Shown here piece by piece: positions 22,276 through 35,531 of a DNA stretch of 64,000 nt; position 1 is the first letter of the stretch; the number at the start of each line of letters is the position of its first letter. The stretch comes from Blattamonas nauphoetae. Taxonomy: Eukaryota > Preaxostyla > Oxymonadida. Both the position numbers and the translations under genes were made by a program. The notes beneath the pieces were generated by a model that was given only the letters and a program-made list of their open reading frames with translations, was not told the DNA's origin and searched no databases. The stretch is from assembly GCA_033064195.1 (NCBI GenBank), contig JARBJD010000112.1, forward strand, positions 124,001-188,000, in the 5' to 3' direction.

Positions 22276-25200
22276 TTAGTCAAGCTTTGGCTTCGGTCTT
22301 TTCCTTTCTCGGAGGAAGATGAACCGGAGAAGGTATTCAACGATGAGGGGGAGGAAGGCTGTGATCAAGAGGAGGGTTATGGTCTCCATCTTGACTTCCT
22401 TGCTCGGGAATGGAACAAGGTCCGCTTTTTCATTCAAGAATGGGACGAGTTCCAGAGCGAAGAAGAAAACAAAGCCCAGCCCGAAGAGAGCAGACATATA
22501 GAGTGGTTTTTGGGTGAAGAGAGATTGGACGAATGGTTTTCCAGAATAGTTCGTGACATAGATGGACAAATCTTGGACACACCCGATGAGGAACAGAATG
22601 GTGTTGAGGAGTGTTGGGGTGTACTTCTTTGTGAGCGTGCTGGGGTCGTTTTCCTTTTTGAGAGCATAGTCGAGGAAGAAGCTGGCTTCGGCAGCTTTCT
22701 TCTTTGGCTTCTTTTTGGTCCCAGCGGCGACGGTGGTGTTGAAGTGACCGGTGTTCTTTGCAGCGTCATCGAGAAGTTTCCCAAGATCACGAGGATTGCC
22801 TGGCTCGTGTTTGGCACCGAGTTCAGCCCCCTTGTACAGCACTACCAGGATTGTGGCGGATTGGGTGATCAACGAGATGAGATGAAGTGGAGAGAAGATG
22901 GTGTTTGGCGCACGAACAGGAGAGATCTTGTTGAGAGGAGATGAACGAGACATGAACATGTTGAATGCAGAAGTGGCCAGGGAAGAGAGTGTCATCTGGA
23001 CCTCAGACGAACGGACGTGAAGCAACGACTTGACGGAGAGAGAGAATGCGAATTGGACGGAGATGAGGGCAAGGATCTTGTACATCATCTGAACTGTGGC
23101 CAGGGTTCCTCGGCCGTGTCGGACAACATTCAGGACAGAGTCAAGACCACCTTTGCGGATTGTGAACGGAGCGGCTGACGAAGCATCTCCAATTTTGACG
23201 AAGGGAACTCCATCTTCGTCGAGTTCTTCGGGGTCGAGCTCCTGATTTCCCAATCCAACTTCGGCGAGAAGTTCGTTCTGGCCTTCTTTGAACCTCTCCT
23301 GAAGATTGACAAACCACCCAATGATTGGGACCTGATTGCGTCTCTTTCTTTCCTCCTGTTTGGCTTTCTCTTTGGCCTTCTCTTCTTCTTGTCGTTCAGC
23401 ATCGGTCATCTCGTCCTCACCCGAAGTGGCTGGAATGAGAGCGATTCCGACATCCGCAAGTTTGATGGCAGACGTATCGTTTGACCCATCTCCGCACATC
23501 AAAACGACCTTTCCTGTGGACTGAGTGATGGCGATGACAGCTTCTTTGTGATTTGGAGTCATTCGGGCGCACACCTTCGTGTTGAGGATGATCTGTTTGA
23601 GGGTTGACTTTGTCGCCTTCTCTTGCAGATATTCAAGAGTCTTCCCAGTCATGACAAGGTCGTAAGGAAGAGTAATTGTCTTTCTCTTCGTCTTGAGTTT
23701 GTAGGTGGGAGGTGTGGTTCCAAGAGGGATCTTGATCGATGCTTCATCGTCGAGTGAAACCCACTGCTCCGTTTTTCTGTCAAGCATCAAAACAGTCTCT
23801 TGCTCGGAGAGAGGTGGCGGGATGATCCCCACATTCTTTGCGACGTACACGGCAGTGTGGATGGAGTCACCAGTGATCATCATACACGTGTGTCCACCTT
23901 CTGTGAGATTGACAATGGTGTCCTTTGCATTTCGCTTGATTCTGCAGCTCACGACGAGGAAGCCAGCAAACAGAAGGTCTGACTCAGCCTGAGGGCGTTT
24001 CATGGAGCGGAGGGTTGTCGCAAAGTTTGAGCCTGATTTGTCTGCGTTCGACAGTTCGATCGGTTTGTGAGCAAGAGCAATCACACGGAACCCTTGGTTG
24101 GTCAGTTTGGTGTATTGGGCAAGGTATTGCTTCTCAAACGCGGCGGTTTTGACAGACGGAGCGATCAGTTGCAAAATTGACTCTGGAGACCCTTTGCAGA
24201 GGACTTCGCACGACTTCACGACGCCTTGAGTGTCCTTTCCTTTTCCTTTCGGAGTTGTTTGGATCTGAACGAGTGTTGAGCTTCGGGCGAGCAATGGATC
24301 GAATGCGTTTCTGTTGTAGATTGTGATTGAGACCGATTCGCCATTTTTATTCTTTCCGTGGCATTCATTGCCCTTGAGAGTCCAACCTGAAGCTTCAAAT
24401 GCAACGCGTTCGAGGGGATCTCCGACACATTGTTTGTCAACATAAGCAAGAGAGTGGCAGGCAGTCAGGTTGTAGAGTGATTCGTTGTTGCTCTGTTTGG
24501 GAGGGATAACACACTCAATATCACCATCAAGCTCAACAACGCCGTTGCAGTGCAATTTATCTTCTGTCAACGTCCCAGTCTTATCAAAGCAGCAGACATC
24601 AATTCGACCAGCGTTGGGAATGCGGTATGGCTCTGTGCAATAAATCCCCTTCTTCTTCAGCTGGTGGAGGGAGCTGTTGGTCGTCATTGTGAGTTGTGAT
24701 GGGAGCTCAGGCGGAAGGACCGATGTGATGATTTCACTGAGCTTCAAGAAGAGTCTGTATGGCGTGGTCTTCGATTTATCTGTGTGTCTGTACACCCACC
24801 ATCCTGTGTAGGCGGCGGCAATGAGCATGATGAAGAGGAAAATGAGGGATTCTGCGGAGTTCCCTGTTGTGGTCTCTTGAGTGAAGAGAATCGCACGGAT
24901 AAGCTTTCCTTGCGTTGTGAAGAAGCCAGTTCTGACAACAACAGCAGGGCAGCCTCCGTCGGGACATTTGAGGTTGCCTTGAGCATTCTCCGCGTTTGGT
25001 TGAGATTGAATCACAGTCGTGCCTCCGAGAAGAAGGGATTGCTGATCGAAGGCGTTCTTCCTGTTCATTTGCTGTGTTCTCTCACCTTTGATGGCGTCCT
25101 TCACAACTGGCATGGATTCTCCAGTGAGAAGAGACTCGTTCACAACAACTCTTCCATTCAGGAGCACACAATCACACGGAACACTGTCCGGAGAAGACAC

Positions 25201-26397
25201 CCTCTTCACAACCTTCTTCCGCATGTACTCGTCGAGGGTGAAGGGCGGAGGGGGCATTCTTGGGGGCTGCCCATAGACGGGTGGTGGGCGAGGGGGTGGA
25301 TTCTTCCTCCAATGGTCAGCGATGGCCATTTGGTACTGGATTCGGTCGAGAACGTTGGGAACTGGCGGGACATCTTGCGGAAGTTGGTTCCTGTCCATTT
25401 TGGGAGAAGTCATGTTGATTGAGATGACGTCGCCGGGGAGAAGCTCGCTGGTGAGGATCGGCTTCCACTGTCCCTTCCGCAGGCAGTAGACTGGGCGAGG
25501 TCCGGAGGCCATGGCATGGATCTGTTGAAGATTCGTTCGTTGTTGTGCGATTCCGATGATTTCGAGGAAGAAGAGGGAGGCGATGTTCATGAGGGGGAAC
25601 GCCAAGAAATCATCAAACAACCAGAGGAAAGCACAGAACAGTTGAAATAGGAAGAGAGGGGCCAGCATGCGCTGCTTTAGAAAGTGAGAGAATGAAGGAA
25701 CGGGAATGTCGGTGATATTCTTCCCGAAAAGTGCCTCGTATTCTTCAGTTTTGCTGTTTGTGAGACCACCTTGTGAACAATGCACAAAATAGTCAGGCGG
25801 TGTCGATGTATCAAGGAACGGAAGAGAATGGAACTGTTTATCGGATTCAGAGTAAAGAAACAGTCTCATTTGAAACACAAATGACGGGCAAGTAATTTCC
25901 TCATGTTTTTTGGACTGATTTGTCTTCAGGTGAGGGAAAATTTGGACGAATTTCTCCGGACAAAGTTTATCGAATTCTGACGGATGAATGGTTGTAGATG
26001 TTAACGGAGTGACAGTTGTCTTTCCCCTATGAGGTAATGGCTGAACAAGCACGAATTTTGCTTTGGAAATTGGGGACTTCAGAAGAAGGATTGACACAAA
26101 AGAAAGGTGGTGAAAATAGAGCATGATTGAAGAAATTCAACATAGAATACATACCGATTTGTAATTCACAAACGCATTGAAGCGGATGCTCCATTGTTGA
26201 GCAAGGAAGTAGAACAGTACGATGAAACCGAGTGCAATAAGTTCCCAGAAAACCGGAGACCAGAGAAAGCGAGCTTTACGTTCAAGTTGAACATTGTATG
26301 AAAATCCAACAAAAGCGACTAAAAGCAATCCGATGTACAAGTCAAAGCGTTGAAAGGGTCCCCGCTTGGTGAGGGTCCTGGTTGACTGGATTTTCAT
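22276..26397 (-). CDS. SPF1: P5A-type ATPase (Spf1/ATP13A1 family)
   Basis: Exon 1 (26397-26155) and exon 2 (26076-22276) are joined over a 78-nt intron in phase, giving 1347 residues, near the usual size. Start MKIQSTRTLTKRGPFQ is chosen because two TM helices follow as in the family. Landmarks: SLLTGESMPV (actuator TGES), TSVLPPELP in M4 (the P5A-specific PPELP), the phosphorylation site CCFDKTGTLTED near residue 580, VMTGKTLEYL, and GDGSND of the hinge. P5A ATPases are ER pumps that remove or flip misplaced transmembrane helices of proteins. A charged Lys-rich insert lies between GDGSND and M5, as in homologues. All catalytic motifs look intact. Confidence 0.92.
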
Positions 26398-26568
26398 CGC
26401 AGAATTATGGATTTTTGGGAAACTCTCGTGTTCATTGAAAAAACAAACCACCAAGATTCAAGTCTGTCTTCAGGCGGTGATGAACAGAAAGAGTCTTTGA
26501 CAGCTTCTTGAGTCAAAAAATGAGTTGAAGTGAAAAGAAGATCTCAGAGCCATTTGGATGCACAGATC

Positions 26569-27593
26569 TCATAACTCATCATATTTGTCACCTGAAATAT
26601 CGACCTTTGCTTGAGAATCTTTCTTTTTCCTCAGGTATGTGCTGGAACAGAGTGGGGAATTGACTGCTTCTCTTTGTGTCTTCTTGATCCATTCGCTGAG
26701 ATTTTCAAGAGAAGTGTCTCCAGTATACTCGATTCCACAATTAGCTTCCTTTACATAGAGTATATATCGAGACTTACGATCAGCGGGGAAGGTAGAATTT
26801 GTTTGTGTTCCAAGGTCCATTTCAAAGATGTCTGAACCAGTGGGGACCAGTTTTCCAAAACAACGAACACTTGGTCGGAAATACATTGCTAATTCACTGT
26901 ACATAACAACCCCTAATCGAAGAGAGAGACGATTGAATCGGAGAAATCGATACCTTCGAAATTATCCTGATTTGTGATGAACAACAAAGAGCACGAGAAA
27001 TTATCCTGTCCAACGAAAAATTGTGCCATATTATCCACCCAATCAATCAGTGGAAGTTGCATGTAGTCGATCCATTGCTCCAACCCTTGTTGAGTCAGGG
27101 CATTCGGGTAATCAAACCAACGGCTCTGACTGGAGTTCGAAATGACATTAAGATGTTGATAGAAAGAGAAAAAAGCAAACATGTGGAGTTGGACAGCTGG
27201 AGTTTGATTTAGTCGGTACAACGAACATAAGGAAGGATATCGCGTGCAATTAGCGATGTGAAACGATAATGGAGGTTCATATTCTTTTGTCCCAATTGTT
27301 CGCAGAAGGGTGATCTATGATATGATGGTTTGAATGATGAGGGGACAAAAAACGAACTGTCTCTTCTACCTCTGGGCTTAAAAGGAAAAAATGAATAAAA
27401 AATGACGGTAAACGCGGGAGGAGATAGTTGAAGAAAAAAGAAGATACGTTGACGAATTAACGAATAGAAGAATGCAGGGCTCTCGTTTGCACTTATGAGA
27501 GATGTATACCTCTGATGTCACTTCAGGGAGCTCAAGGAGGAAGTTGTGCTCATGACACAACACAATTGAACAAAAGACAACACATCCTATCAT
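26569..27593 (-). CDS. PDI/thioredoxin-like ER protein ending KYDEL
   Basis: The start at 27593 gives a hydrophobic signal peptide (MIGCVVFCSIVLCHE). Several short introns follow; one of about 42 nt (near 26914-26955) joins DNFEG to VVMYSELAMYF in phase. The segment HIANCTRYPSLCSLYRLNQT followed by PAVQLH matches the thioredoxin-fold pattern VDCTxxxxLCxxYxVxxTPT found in PDI proteins. The C-terminus KYDEL is an ER-retrieval signal of the KDEL type. I do not see the usual WCGHC active site; the nearest cysteines (CKREPC) are four residues apart, so redox activity is doubtful and a chaperone-like or PDI-related role is more likely. It is divergent from the large P-loop gene, with only about 64 bp between starts. 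Confidence 0.6.
27572..27591 (+). repeat. 20-bp direct repeat, left copy
   Basis: AAAAGACAACACATCCTATC. On the minus strand this is the start of the PDI-like gene (ATAGGATGTGTTGTC). The same 20 bp recur at 33202-33221, just beyond the end of the large P-loop gene, so that gene is bracketed by the pair. Confidence 0.8.
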
Positions 27594-27657
27594 TGCGTTT
27601 GTTCGATCAAACCATGATGTGAATTTAAGGAACTGACCTCCTCACACTTTCGGTCAA

Positions 27658-30600
27658 ATGGGAAACAACATCAGCAGACATTTCAATCCGAGCCCACCAA
27701 GCACTCCTCCGCCGCTTCACGACGATACCGAATACATACTTCGCAAGATTCAAGTCATTATCGATTCATGTGTTGGCGTTCTTAAACAGACAGACTTTCT
27801 TGATTTTGACAACAAGCTAACCAATGAATAACTGTCAGACTTGTCCCACCTCTTGTATTGGTCATTTCCGACTCAATCAGAAACGAGCAACGACAAATTC
27901 GCACTCAACCAATATCTGTTCCGTTCTTCAACATTTTCCCTGTTTGGTCATATTGTTGTCAACTCGCAAACGTTCGAAGAAGAAAATAGACATAAGTTGA
28001 ACTTAGATGAAACAGACCTACAAGCGCTTGAAGAGTCTGGACAGGAGGAAGACTCAGACCAAGTGCTTGAAGAGTCTGAACAGGAGGAAGTCTCAGATGA
28101 CATGAACCCAATTCTCCACGTTATCAACGGCACTCCTGGAACGGGAAAATCAACAAGTCGATTTCCGTTCATCACATTATTGATGAGCTTTGGAGTTGAG
28201 GTTTGTATTCTCTTTGATTGATTTCGACCACACAGTCTGTCACGACGGCTAAAATTGAGGAACGAACATATATATTCAAACTGAAGGATCCAGTTGAGAC
28301 AGGAACAACAACAATTTATCTGGATGATCGCTACGACCCTTTCCCCGGCTTTGAAACCACATCGTACGTCTACACGTATAATGTATACTCGTACAAGGAA
28401 CGGAAGAGAGCACACGTCTACAAACCAAATGATCCAATCATTCCGAGAGACCTGTCTTCATCGACCGAATGGGAGCATCTTGGACATGTCTCCGTCCCAA
28501 GTGTGGAACACTTTCCGTATTTCGTTCGTCTGTTGGTGGCTCCTAAAACCGAACCTCTTGATGGCCCAGAATTACTTCTCAAGGACAACCGCATCCTTCA
28601 GAAGTCGACACTGGCTAGCGGCTCAACACTCGCGCCGGGATCGGTCCTCATCGATGACTCATATTTCCAAAATGAATATCTCACCGAAGACTTCTCTGTG
28701 CCTGAGCAAATGATTTTGTTGGAAGGATCAATTGTTGCGAAGGATTCATCAATCCTTGAATATCCAGCAAGCACAGTCTCATTGTTCCACGATGATGATG
28801 GGACAGAGCTTCGAATGAACACACAACCAGATCCCACACCCATAGACCACGAAAAACCATTGGACCGAGATTATGTTCTGGAAATTGGATCAATACTCAA
28901 GGAAGGTTCGAGAGTTACTCTAAAGCTACCTCGCCCACGAAAAAAACCCCGCTTGCGAGCTGAAATGCCCATTACACATCCCATTGAAATCGCTGCAGGC
29001 TCAATAATCGCTGCGAATTCAGTTCTGGCAGCCGGATCGTCCATTTATAACAACTTGGAAATCAAGAACTTTCTGAAAGGGCAACGCTGGCATGTTGTCG
29101 ATGAGTTTGCCAATATTTTATTCCATTTTTTCAGTCTTATGTTTTCTAAAACATCAAATTTGCAGGTCGACGAAAACTATGTCCTATTCACATCACCAAA
29201 GAATTTGAGATGGAAGGAAGTCAACAACAACATCAAAAGAAATCCCGTCTACATTGTGGAGTATTCAGTCCCCAAATTTACACCTCAAGAGCAAGCAGCA
29301 CTTCTCAACACGATGGGAATACAACCACATATTTTCCCCACCAATATCCCAGACATTAAGAAGAGTGTTGAACTCTTTTCTTTCATTCCACGATTTGTCC
29401 TGAAACCGAAACTCGCCCAGCCAGCAGTCGACAGTGTCTGGAAATCCGACAAGTGTTTCACCAGAATCAGCCCAAAGGATCTGTTCAATGATGATATCTC
29501 GGAAAACTTGATCCAATTTTCTTGCCCACAATACGACTGTCACAACTGGCACACGGAGTTTGCATCGGAGTTAGCTAAAACGATCATCTTGAACACATTC
29601 AACACAGCGATGCAAAAGGAACACGCTCGATCAGTCTTGTCATTGACGAATGACCGAGAGCTCAACCAGCAGAAAGAAGCGGTCTTTCATGCGTTTGTGT
29701 CGGACGCCATTCTCGGAGGGCTTCGTATAACCTCTCCTCGGAGACTTGTCGCTGGTGAGACACTTCCAGCCAACATCAAACTCCCCGCTCCGATCGGCGA
29801 GTCGTATGTTTGCCTGCGGAATTCAGAAAGCATGCGGAAAGCATCTCTGCCCGACATCAAACACATTCCTCTGGAGAAACTCCGTGACTTCGAACAGCAG
29901 TGGACGATCCTCTTTTCCTCGCCGATGCATCCTTGTTTTATTTCATCGACAAAACTGGGTGGAGAAGGGGACATCGTCGCGGTCACTCGTCCAATCACGC
30001 ATCACGAAGATATCACACAAAGTCGGCAACAGAATCTAAACGACTCAAATGCCAAATGTTTCACGTTCTATCTGAAACCGCTGGGTGGAACCAATGAAGA
30101 ATTTGGATCGATTCTTCTGTTCTTCAAAGTGCATGCAGAGCAAGAAGATTTGAAAGTCGATGATATCTCAGTGATGTTCATCTACTCCACACTCGCACAG
30201 AACTCCTTCTTCAGTCGAACCATGTCCAATCTGATGTTCCTGTGGCTTGCTCTCCTGTCCACCGTGTACGGGCTCAGCCAACAACACATTCATCCTTTCG
30301 TCTTCTTTGTGAAGCTGCCGACTTTCAACGATTTTACTTTGGAAGGCCCCAACACCACAGACTCGTTCATCCCAACTGACAATGTTTGGGTCATTGATGC
30401 GTATGCACGAGAAGACCCGGAAGACCATCACGCGTTGACAGAGCAACTACTGTTGAGTTCAGTTGCAACTCTCCAACCCAACACAAATCCATATCACTTC
30501 CGATGTTACTTCTGTGACTGCATCTTGACAGAATTCTTCCCAAGCCATCGTTGCCAGAACATTCAGAAGAAGCATTCACAAGCCTCTGACATACGCACAG

Positions 30601-33120
30601 AAGACGCCATGTGGAAGTGGGGAAATTCGGTGTCTGGTCGAAATCCTGCTCAGACTGCACAACCGCAAGCAGAGGATGGATCCGTGCCCCAGTTTGTTTT
30701 CAATCTGGTATCGACTCATCCCGCATATCGGGACACCGGCTGTGAAGAGCAACAGAGAGCAGTTGTTGGGATCAGATTGGCCTATCCTCAACCGGACTTC
30801 GTCCCCAACTCTTGCAAGGATCTGCAAGTGTTTGACGTGATGAATGTCGAGATGGTGCGTGTCGGGGAACAGACAGTACCTCATCTCCCAATCCATCCCA
30901 CACCACATGAACAAGAGCAGAGAGTCTCGTGGAAGATCACTCATTCTGATCCCATTCCCAACATATTCACCTACTTCCCACGAAGACCGAAAGCTCGTCG
31001 ACCACCTCAGCCGACCATCTCGCGCATGCCTGACGTTGCATTCAGAGGCACCGAAACCAGACGTATCGTGTTGAATGAATTCGAAAACAGAACCAGCCAT
31101 CTGCGCACGTCAGTTAACCTCGTTGATGTGTGGATAAACAAAAAGAGGATTGGATTCGGTGAAGACAGGAGGAACGATGTGTTGTCAATAGGTGCACTAC
31201 CCTCGGCTCATATGCGTCCAACTTGTCTGTGGAAAAGAAAAAACGTTCCGCTCGCTCAAATTCATCTCCCAATGACCATTTTCCCGAAGCAGACCGTGTT
31301 ACTCGGCACAAGGCAGCTTCTCACTCCCTTCGAGATCCGGGGGATTCTCTCTCTTGTTGGCAAAAAGTCTCCGAACGACCTCAACTCCACACTGTCCTCT
31401 GAATCCCTGATCCAAAGCTGCATCAATGAAGGGCAATCATTGGCACCGAATGTTGCAGAGCTCATTATCTCTGAGAAAAGAGTGTTCTCATTGCTCCCCA
31501 CTTCCAATCTACACGAGCTTCGAAATCGACTCCCAAGGTTGAAATCGTTGCCCATGTACGAGCTCCAGTCGTTGGTTTCCTTCGTGAGCGGAACGCCGAC
31601 ACTCATCTCGGACATTTTGGAGATGATTGAAGATTCTCTTCCTCCTCCAGAGCAACCGACGGATCAGGATCTAGAGAACGAGACCCAAACAGTGAACCAC
31701 CCAACTCCAAAAAATGAATCTCTCAAGTCGATTGCTCTCTCAAACGGAACCTTGGAGACTCAATGCGATGAAGACATGTCTTGAACATAAACTTCTGGGA
31801 AAGACAACGCGTCTCGATGCCAACGATGTAAAATTGGTGGTGGAAGGATTGAAGACCAATCCTCTTGTTCCGATGTGGCATCTACGCCATATAATCCCCT
31901 TCGTGACTGAAGTGCCGCAAGACCAAACAAAACGGCGTGAACTGTTCTCTCAACTCAAGGAGACATTCAAACAGAACGAGAGAGATTTCTGGATCACAAT
32001 TCTTCTGATTCATGCACCAATTGAAGAGTCTGAAAAGAAACGTCTCATAGCTCTGATCGAAGGATGCAAACAATTCGAACAAGCTCAAAAAGAAAAACTA
32101 ACTTTCCTTGTCGATCAGACCAACCATAATCAGGACTACATCGACGGATGGAATAAGGCGCTGACTTGTCTCGAAGGGAAACAGAAGGAGGATATCTCGT
32201 CACTTGCTTTTCTGGACCAATTTGTTGCGGTGTCGGAGAAAGGAAGCGAAGATGCTCCCGATCTAGAAACAGTAATTTGGTCAGCAGAGAATATTCAGAA
32301 CAGAGACAAGGACACTCTTCTTTCGTTGGTGAACAGAAGGCCAAGATTCACCCCAAGCCGTCGCGAAGAGATTGCTTCATGGTTTCGTCCTCGTTTGGAA
32401 TCCAAATTGGAGACCACAATTATTGAATCGATCGATAGATCGAAACTGAGCAAACAATACCAAGTGATTCTGAAGAATTGTGTGACCACTTGTCAATCAA
32501 TGAGTGGTGCGGACATCGCCTATCTAAAGAAGACCATCGAATCGGACAGACACTTGAAAAAACACTCTGGATATCTTTTATCATTCCTTGACCGCAGCAA
32601 GATGCTCTCCCAATCTGACCGAATACTCGCGTTGTCATGTGGTCTCGATCAAAGTGAAGCCGCTAAGAGGGCGATTCCCCTTCTGTTCGATTACTTTGGA
32701 GGAACTCAGGTGGATGACACAGACCTTGATCTCATCAGAGCGGATGTACAATATTTCAAAACACGACTGAATATCAAACAGAAGCGTCTCATCAAGCATC
32801 TTCACAAGGCCAACTTATCATGGAAAGATCTGGCGACTCTTCTTTGTTTGCCGAATGGAGTCGGTTCCACACGTCTCCCCGGATTTGGTGTGCTGTATCC
32901 ACCAAAAATACAGGGTCCGATAAAAAAGAGAACATCTGGTCCATCGACTCCTCTTAGTGAAAAGATAAAACAGAAAGTACAGACAAAGCACCCAAGAAAG
33001 TCTCCTTATGAAAAACCAAACAAAGTTCGTCTGATCTGCACACCATCGCCCACGAGAACCAAAAGAATGGTACATTTATCCGATCATCCACCAAAAGAGC
33101 CAACACATAACCTTAATTGA
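27658..33120 (+). CDS. Crinkler/RHS-like P-loop effector-class protein, copy A
   Basis: A 5.5-kb gene starting MGNNISRHFNP, a consensus N-myristoylation signal (Gly2, Ser6). It contains a P-loop NTPase segment with Walker A GTPGTGKST and the following RFPFITLLMSFG helix, the pattern seen in Crinkler/RHS-type effectors (Zhang, Aravind and colleagues). A region rich in GS dipeptides lies at about 28600-29060. Downstream are QYDCHNWHTEFA, a cysteine/histidine cluster CYFCDCILTEFFPSHRC and a long helical C-terminal part ending with LSWKDLATLLCLPNG. The reading is spread over about three frames, so there are a few breaks; short introns like those of its neighbours or decay could both explain them, and I do not resolve this. 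A diverged paralogue (copy B) lies at 48783-53755. Family assignment is tentative. Confidence 0.5.
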
Positions 33121-33201
33121 GTCATTCCAGCCTCCTGATGAACCACAGACCATTTCATTTCTTCATTTTTCAAGTGAAAGATTCAATCAACGCAATTAAA
33201 T

Positions 33202-33221
33202 AAAAGACAACACATCCTATC
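33202..33221 (+). repeat. 20-bp direct repeat, right copy
   Basis: Same 20 bp as 27572-27591, 82 bp after the stop of the large P-loop gene. A second shared piece, TGTTCGATCAAACCATGATG, occurs at 27600 and again at 35448, so pieces of the left flank of that gene are found at two places to its right. Confidence 0.8.
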
Positions 33222-33330
33222 GTGAAGTGAACACTCAATTTGAGTCAAAACCACATGTGCATCGAATACTGCCCATATCAATTTTTAAGTATTATAACGG
33301 TAGCTCTATCCTCAAGTCTCCTCTGTCATT

Positions 33331-35263
33331 ATGAATAATACCAACAGCCCCCAAGGATATCATCCTCCATCATCTCCTGGACGTTTTTCCTCCCTCCAAA
33401 ACGATGATGAACATTCTGAAGTCAACGATCAACCTGAAGGTCAACACAAAATCAGCCTACGCCACAACAAACGTTCCCATATTGGATGTGATCACTTATT
33501 TAATGTATCAAACCCCATAATTGTATGCTATCTATGCCCATCGTCACGATCAATCAAAATTCACCTCATATCTTCAGTACAACAACGACCAGTTGGCACA
33601 AATCATCGCTGACTTGCAAGGCGAAGATTTGAACAAAATTTCTCAAGCACTCGAAACCCTCTGCAAGACTAATCGTGAAACGTACCAATCCTTCGTTGCA
33701 CTCAACGGAATAGATGTACTCATCCAATTTCTCGGAAAACACCCGCCTTTAGATGCAATTGTACGTTCTCTTTTCACATCTATGTCTAGAACCAAGTCTT
33801 GACAGCACTGATCAATCTCACCACACTCAACGACACATCTCCGGATACCATCTTACTCGGTGGGTTTTTTGACTTTGTTCCCCAATATTTGTCGCTCAAT
33901 AATGACAGCATATCAAATTCAGTTTGCTTTCAAATATCATTCACACCATCAGACGATTTGGATTCTAGCCAACCTGTCCATACACTCAGAAGACACACGT
34001 GCACACATTTGCTCTCATCCTTCTCTCTTGGATCTTATTGCCCAATTTCTCGTTGTTGATAACTATGCTTTCCCCGCTGCGGCTTTTTTCTTCGACGCAA
34101 TCGTTCGTAAGAAGGTTCCAGAACCACAAATCTTCAACTCTCTCTATCTCAAGTCTTTGGAATCAATTGCACAGCTCGCAAACGGCGATATCTTTCGATC
34201 AACTCGGTCCCTTACCAAAACTCATGCCCATCCACTGGGAGATCTCTTTGACACCCTCCGAAAAATAGATATCCCATATTCTGCACTTGTAAATCTCGCG
34301 GAATCCAATTTTTTCAACATTTGCAGCTATTTTCTGAGCGATCCACTCTATTTGAACTGTAGTAGCTCGATTCTCCACTTCATTGTATCGATTACCATTT
34401 ATCCAGAAAGTGATCCTCGCACACCAGTCGTCTTCCATGTCTGCCCTTTTTTCTGAATTTTCCATCATCTCCTTCTTTAGATTTTTCAATCGACATCACT
34501 GGTCCCAACAATCCTCCAATTCGTCACCACGATTATCGACACGAACCAAATTGGGTCGTCTGACTTATCACTCTGTCATTGCATCAACATCATCACCAAT
34601 CTTGTTTATGAGTCCGCAGATATGTCGAGAGCTATCCTTGACTCCAATATTCTATCCACTCTCCTCTCTGTCGTTGAACTGTTCCCAAAGAATACCCTCA
34701 CGGAACTTGTGTTTCTTCTTCTGAATCTCTCGGAATCCACCCTTGAAGTCGCCCAGTCTGCCATTAACTTCAATATTCCGAGATTTGTTCTCGCCTTCCT
34801 CCATCATCTGACCGACCCTTCTAACATCAGCAAAACTCTCTCTATGCTCACCAATTTCTTGAGGAAAGATCGTTCCGGTCTCGTTATTCATCAGATCCAG
34901 GATCTCGACCTCATTCCATCCATCGAGAAGCTCAAAGAATCAAAACACGAAGAATGCAAATCATCTGCAACAAAATTTCTCCTGGAATATCAACAACGTG
35001 AACAAGCATTTCAATTTCAAGCACAAAGACTTGAGTCGAATCGCAGAGGCGAGATCATTCCAGACGTCGCTGTGACTCCTCCATTCGATGACGAAGACTA
35101 CTCAGACTTGGACAATGATGACAATCTTGATCAAGGTCCATACTCGCCCGATGTGATGAAAGGAATGTTTGATCAGACACAATCTCCACGACAGTTCCCG
35201 TATTCGTCCTGGTTGGATGATCAGAACTGGTTTGAGGATGATGGGAACTCTTGTCAACATTGA
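33331..35263 (+). CDS. ARM-repeat protein, importin-alpha-like paralogue
   Basis: Five exons (33331-33504, 33578-33760, 33790-33921, 33953 to 34426 or 34429, 34481-35263) joined by introns of 73, 29, 31 and about 51-54 nt give about 581 residues starting MNNTNSPQGYHP. Phases agree at every junction. ARM helices include TIWILANLSIHSEDTRAHI and SLCHCINIITNLVYES. The N-terminus is acidic rather than basic and the C-terminal 70 residues are acidic (DDEDYSDLDNDDN). Order of introns and overall length resemble the minus-strand gene at 8023-9807, so the two are probably old paralogues; this copy has the poorer importin-alpha signature. The 29- and 31-nt introns are among the shortest in the window. 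Confidence 0.65.
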
Positions 35264-35531
35264 TCAAGTTCAGATTTGGAAAGAGGATGCATGATAATGG
35301 ATGTTTGCGTTTGCGGAACCGTGTGTGGGCATTTTTGAATTCAAGCTATTTGTCGCAATTATCATGTCACTAACTCTTTCGAATGCAAAACAGGAAACGT
35401 GAACCGGACCAAACATCCTCATAAAGCTATCCTCCTCACATGGCTCTTGTTCGATCAAACCATGATGTAAATTATTGGAACAAAAAACCGGAAATATGAT
35501 GAGTGTAGATGGAAAAATCTTTGGAATGTTC

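Noticed and set aside
22267-22944. Plus-strand acidic frame opposite the end of the P5A ATPase gene
   Set aside because: It is the complement of a strongly supported coding exon and has no family resemblance.
27658-33120. Large P-loop gene as part of a virus-like or retroelement-derived element
   Set aside because: No reverse transcriptase, integrase, capsid or terminal repeats of such an element nearby; the 20-bp flanking repeat alone is not enough.
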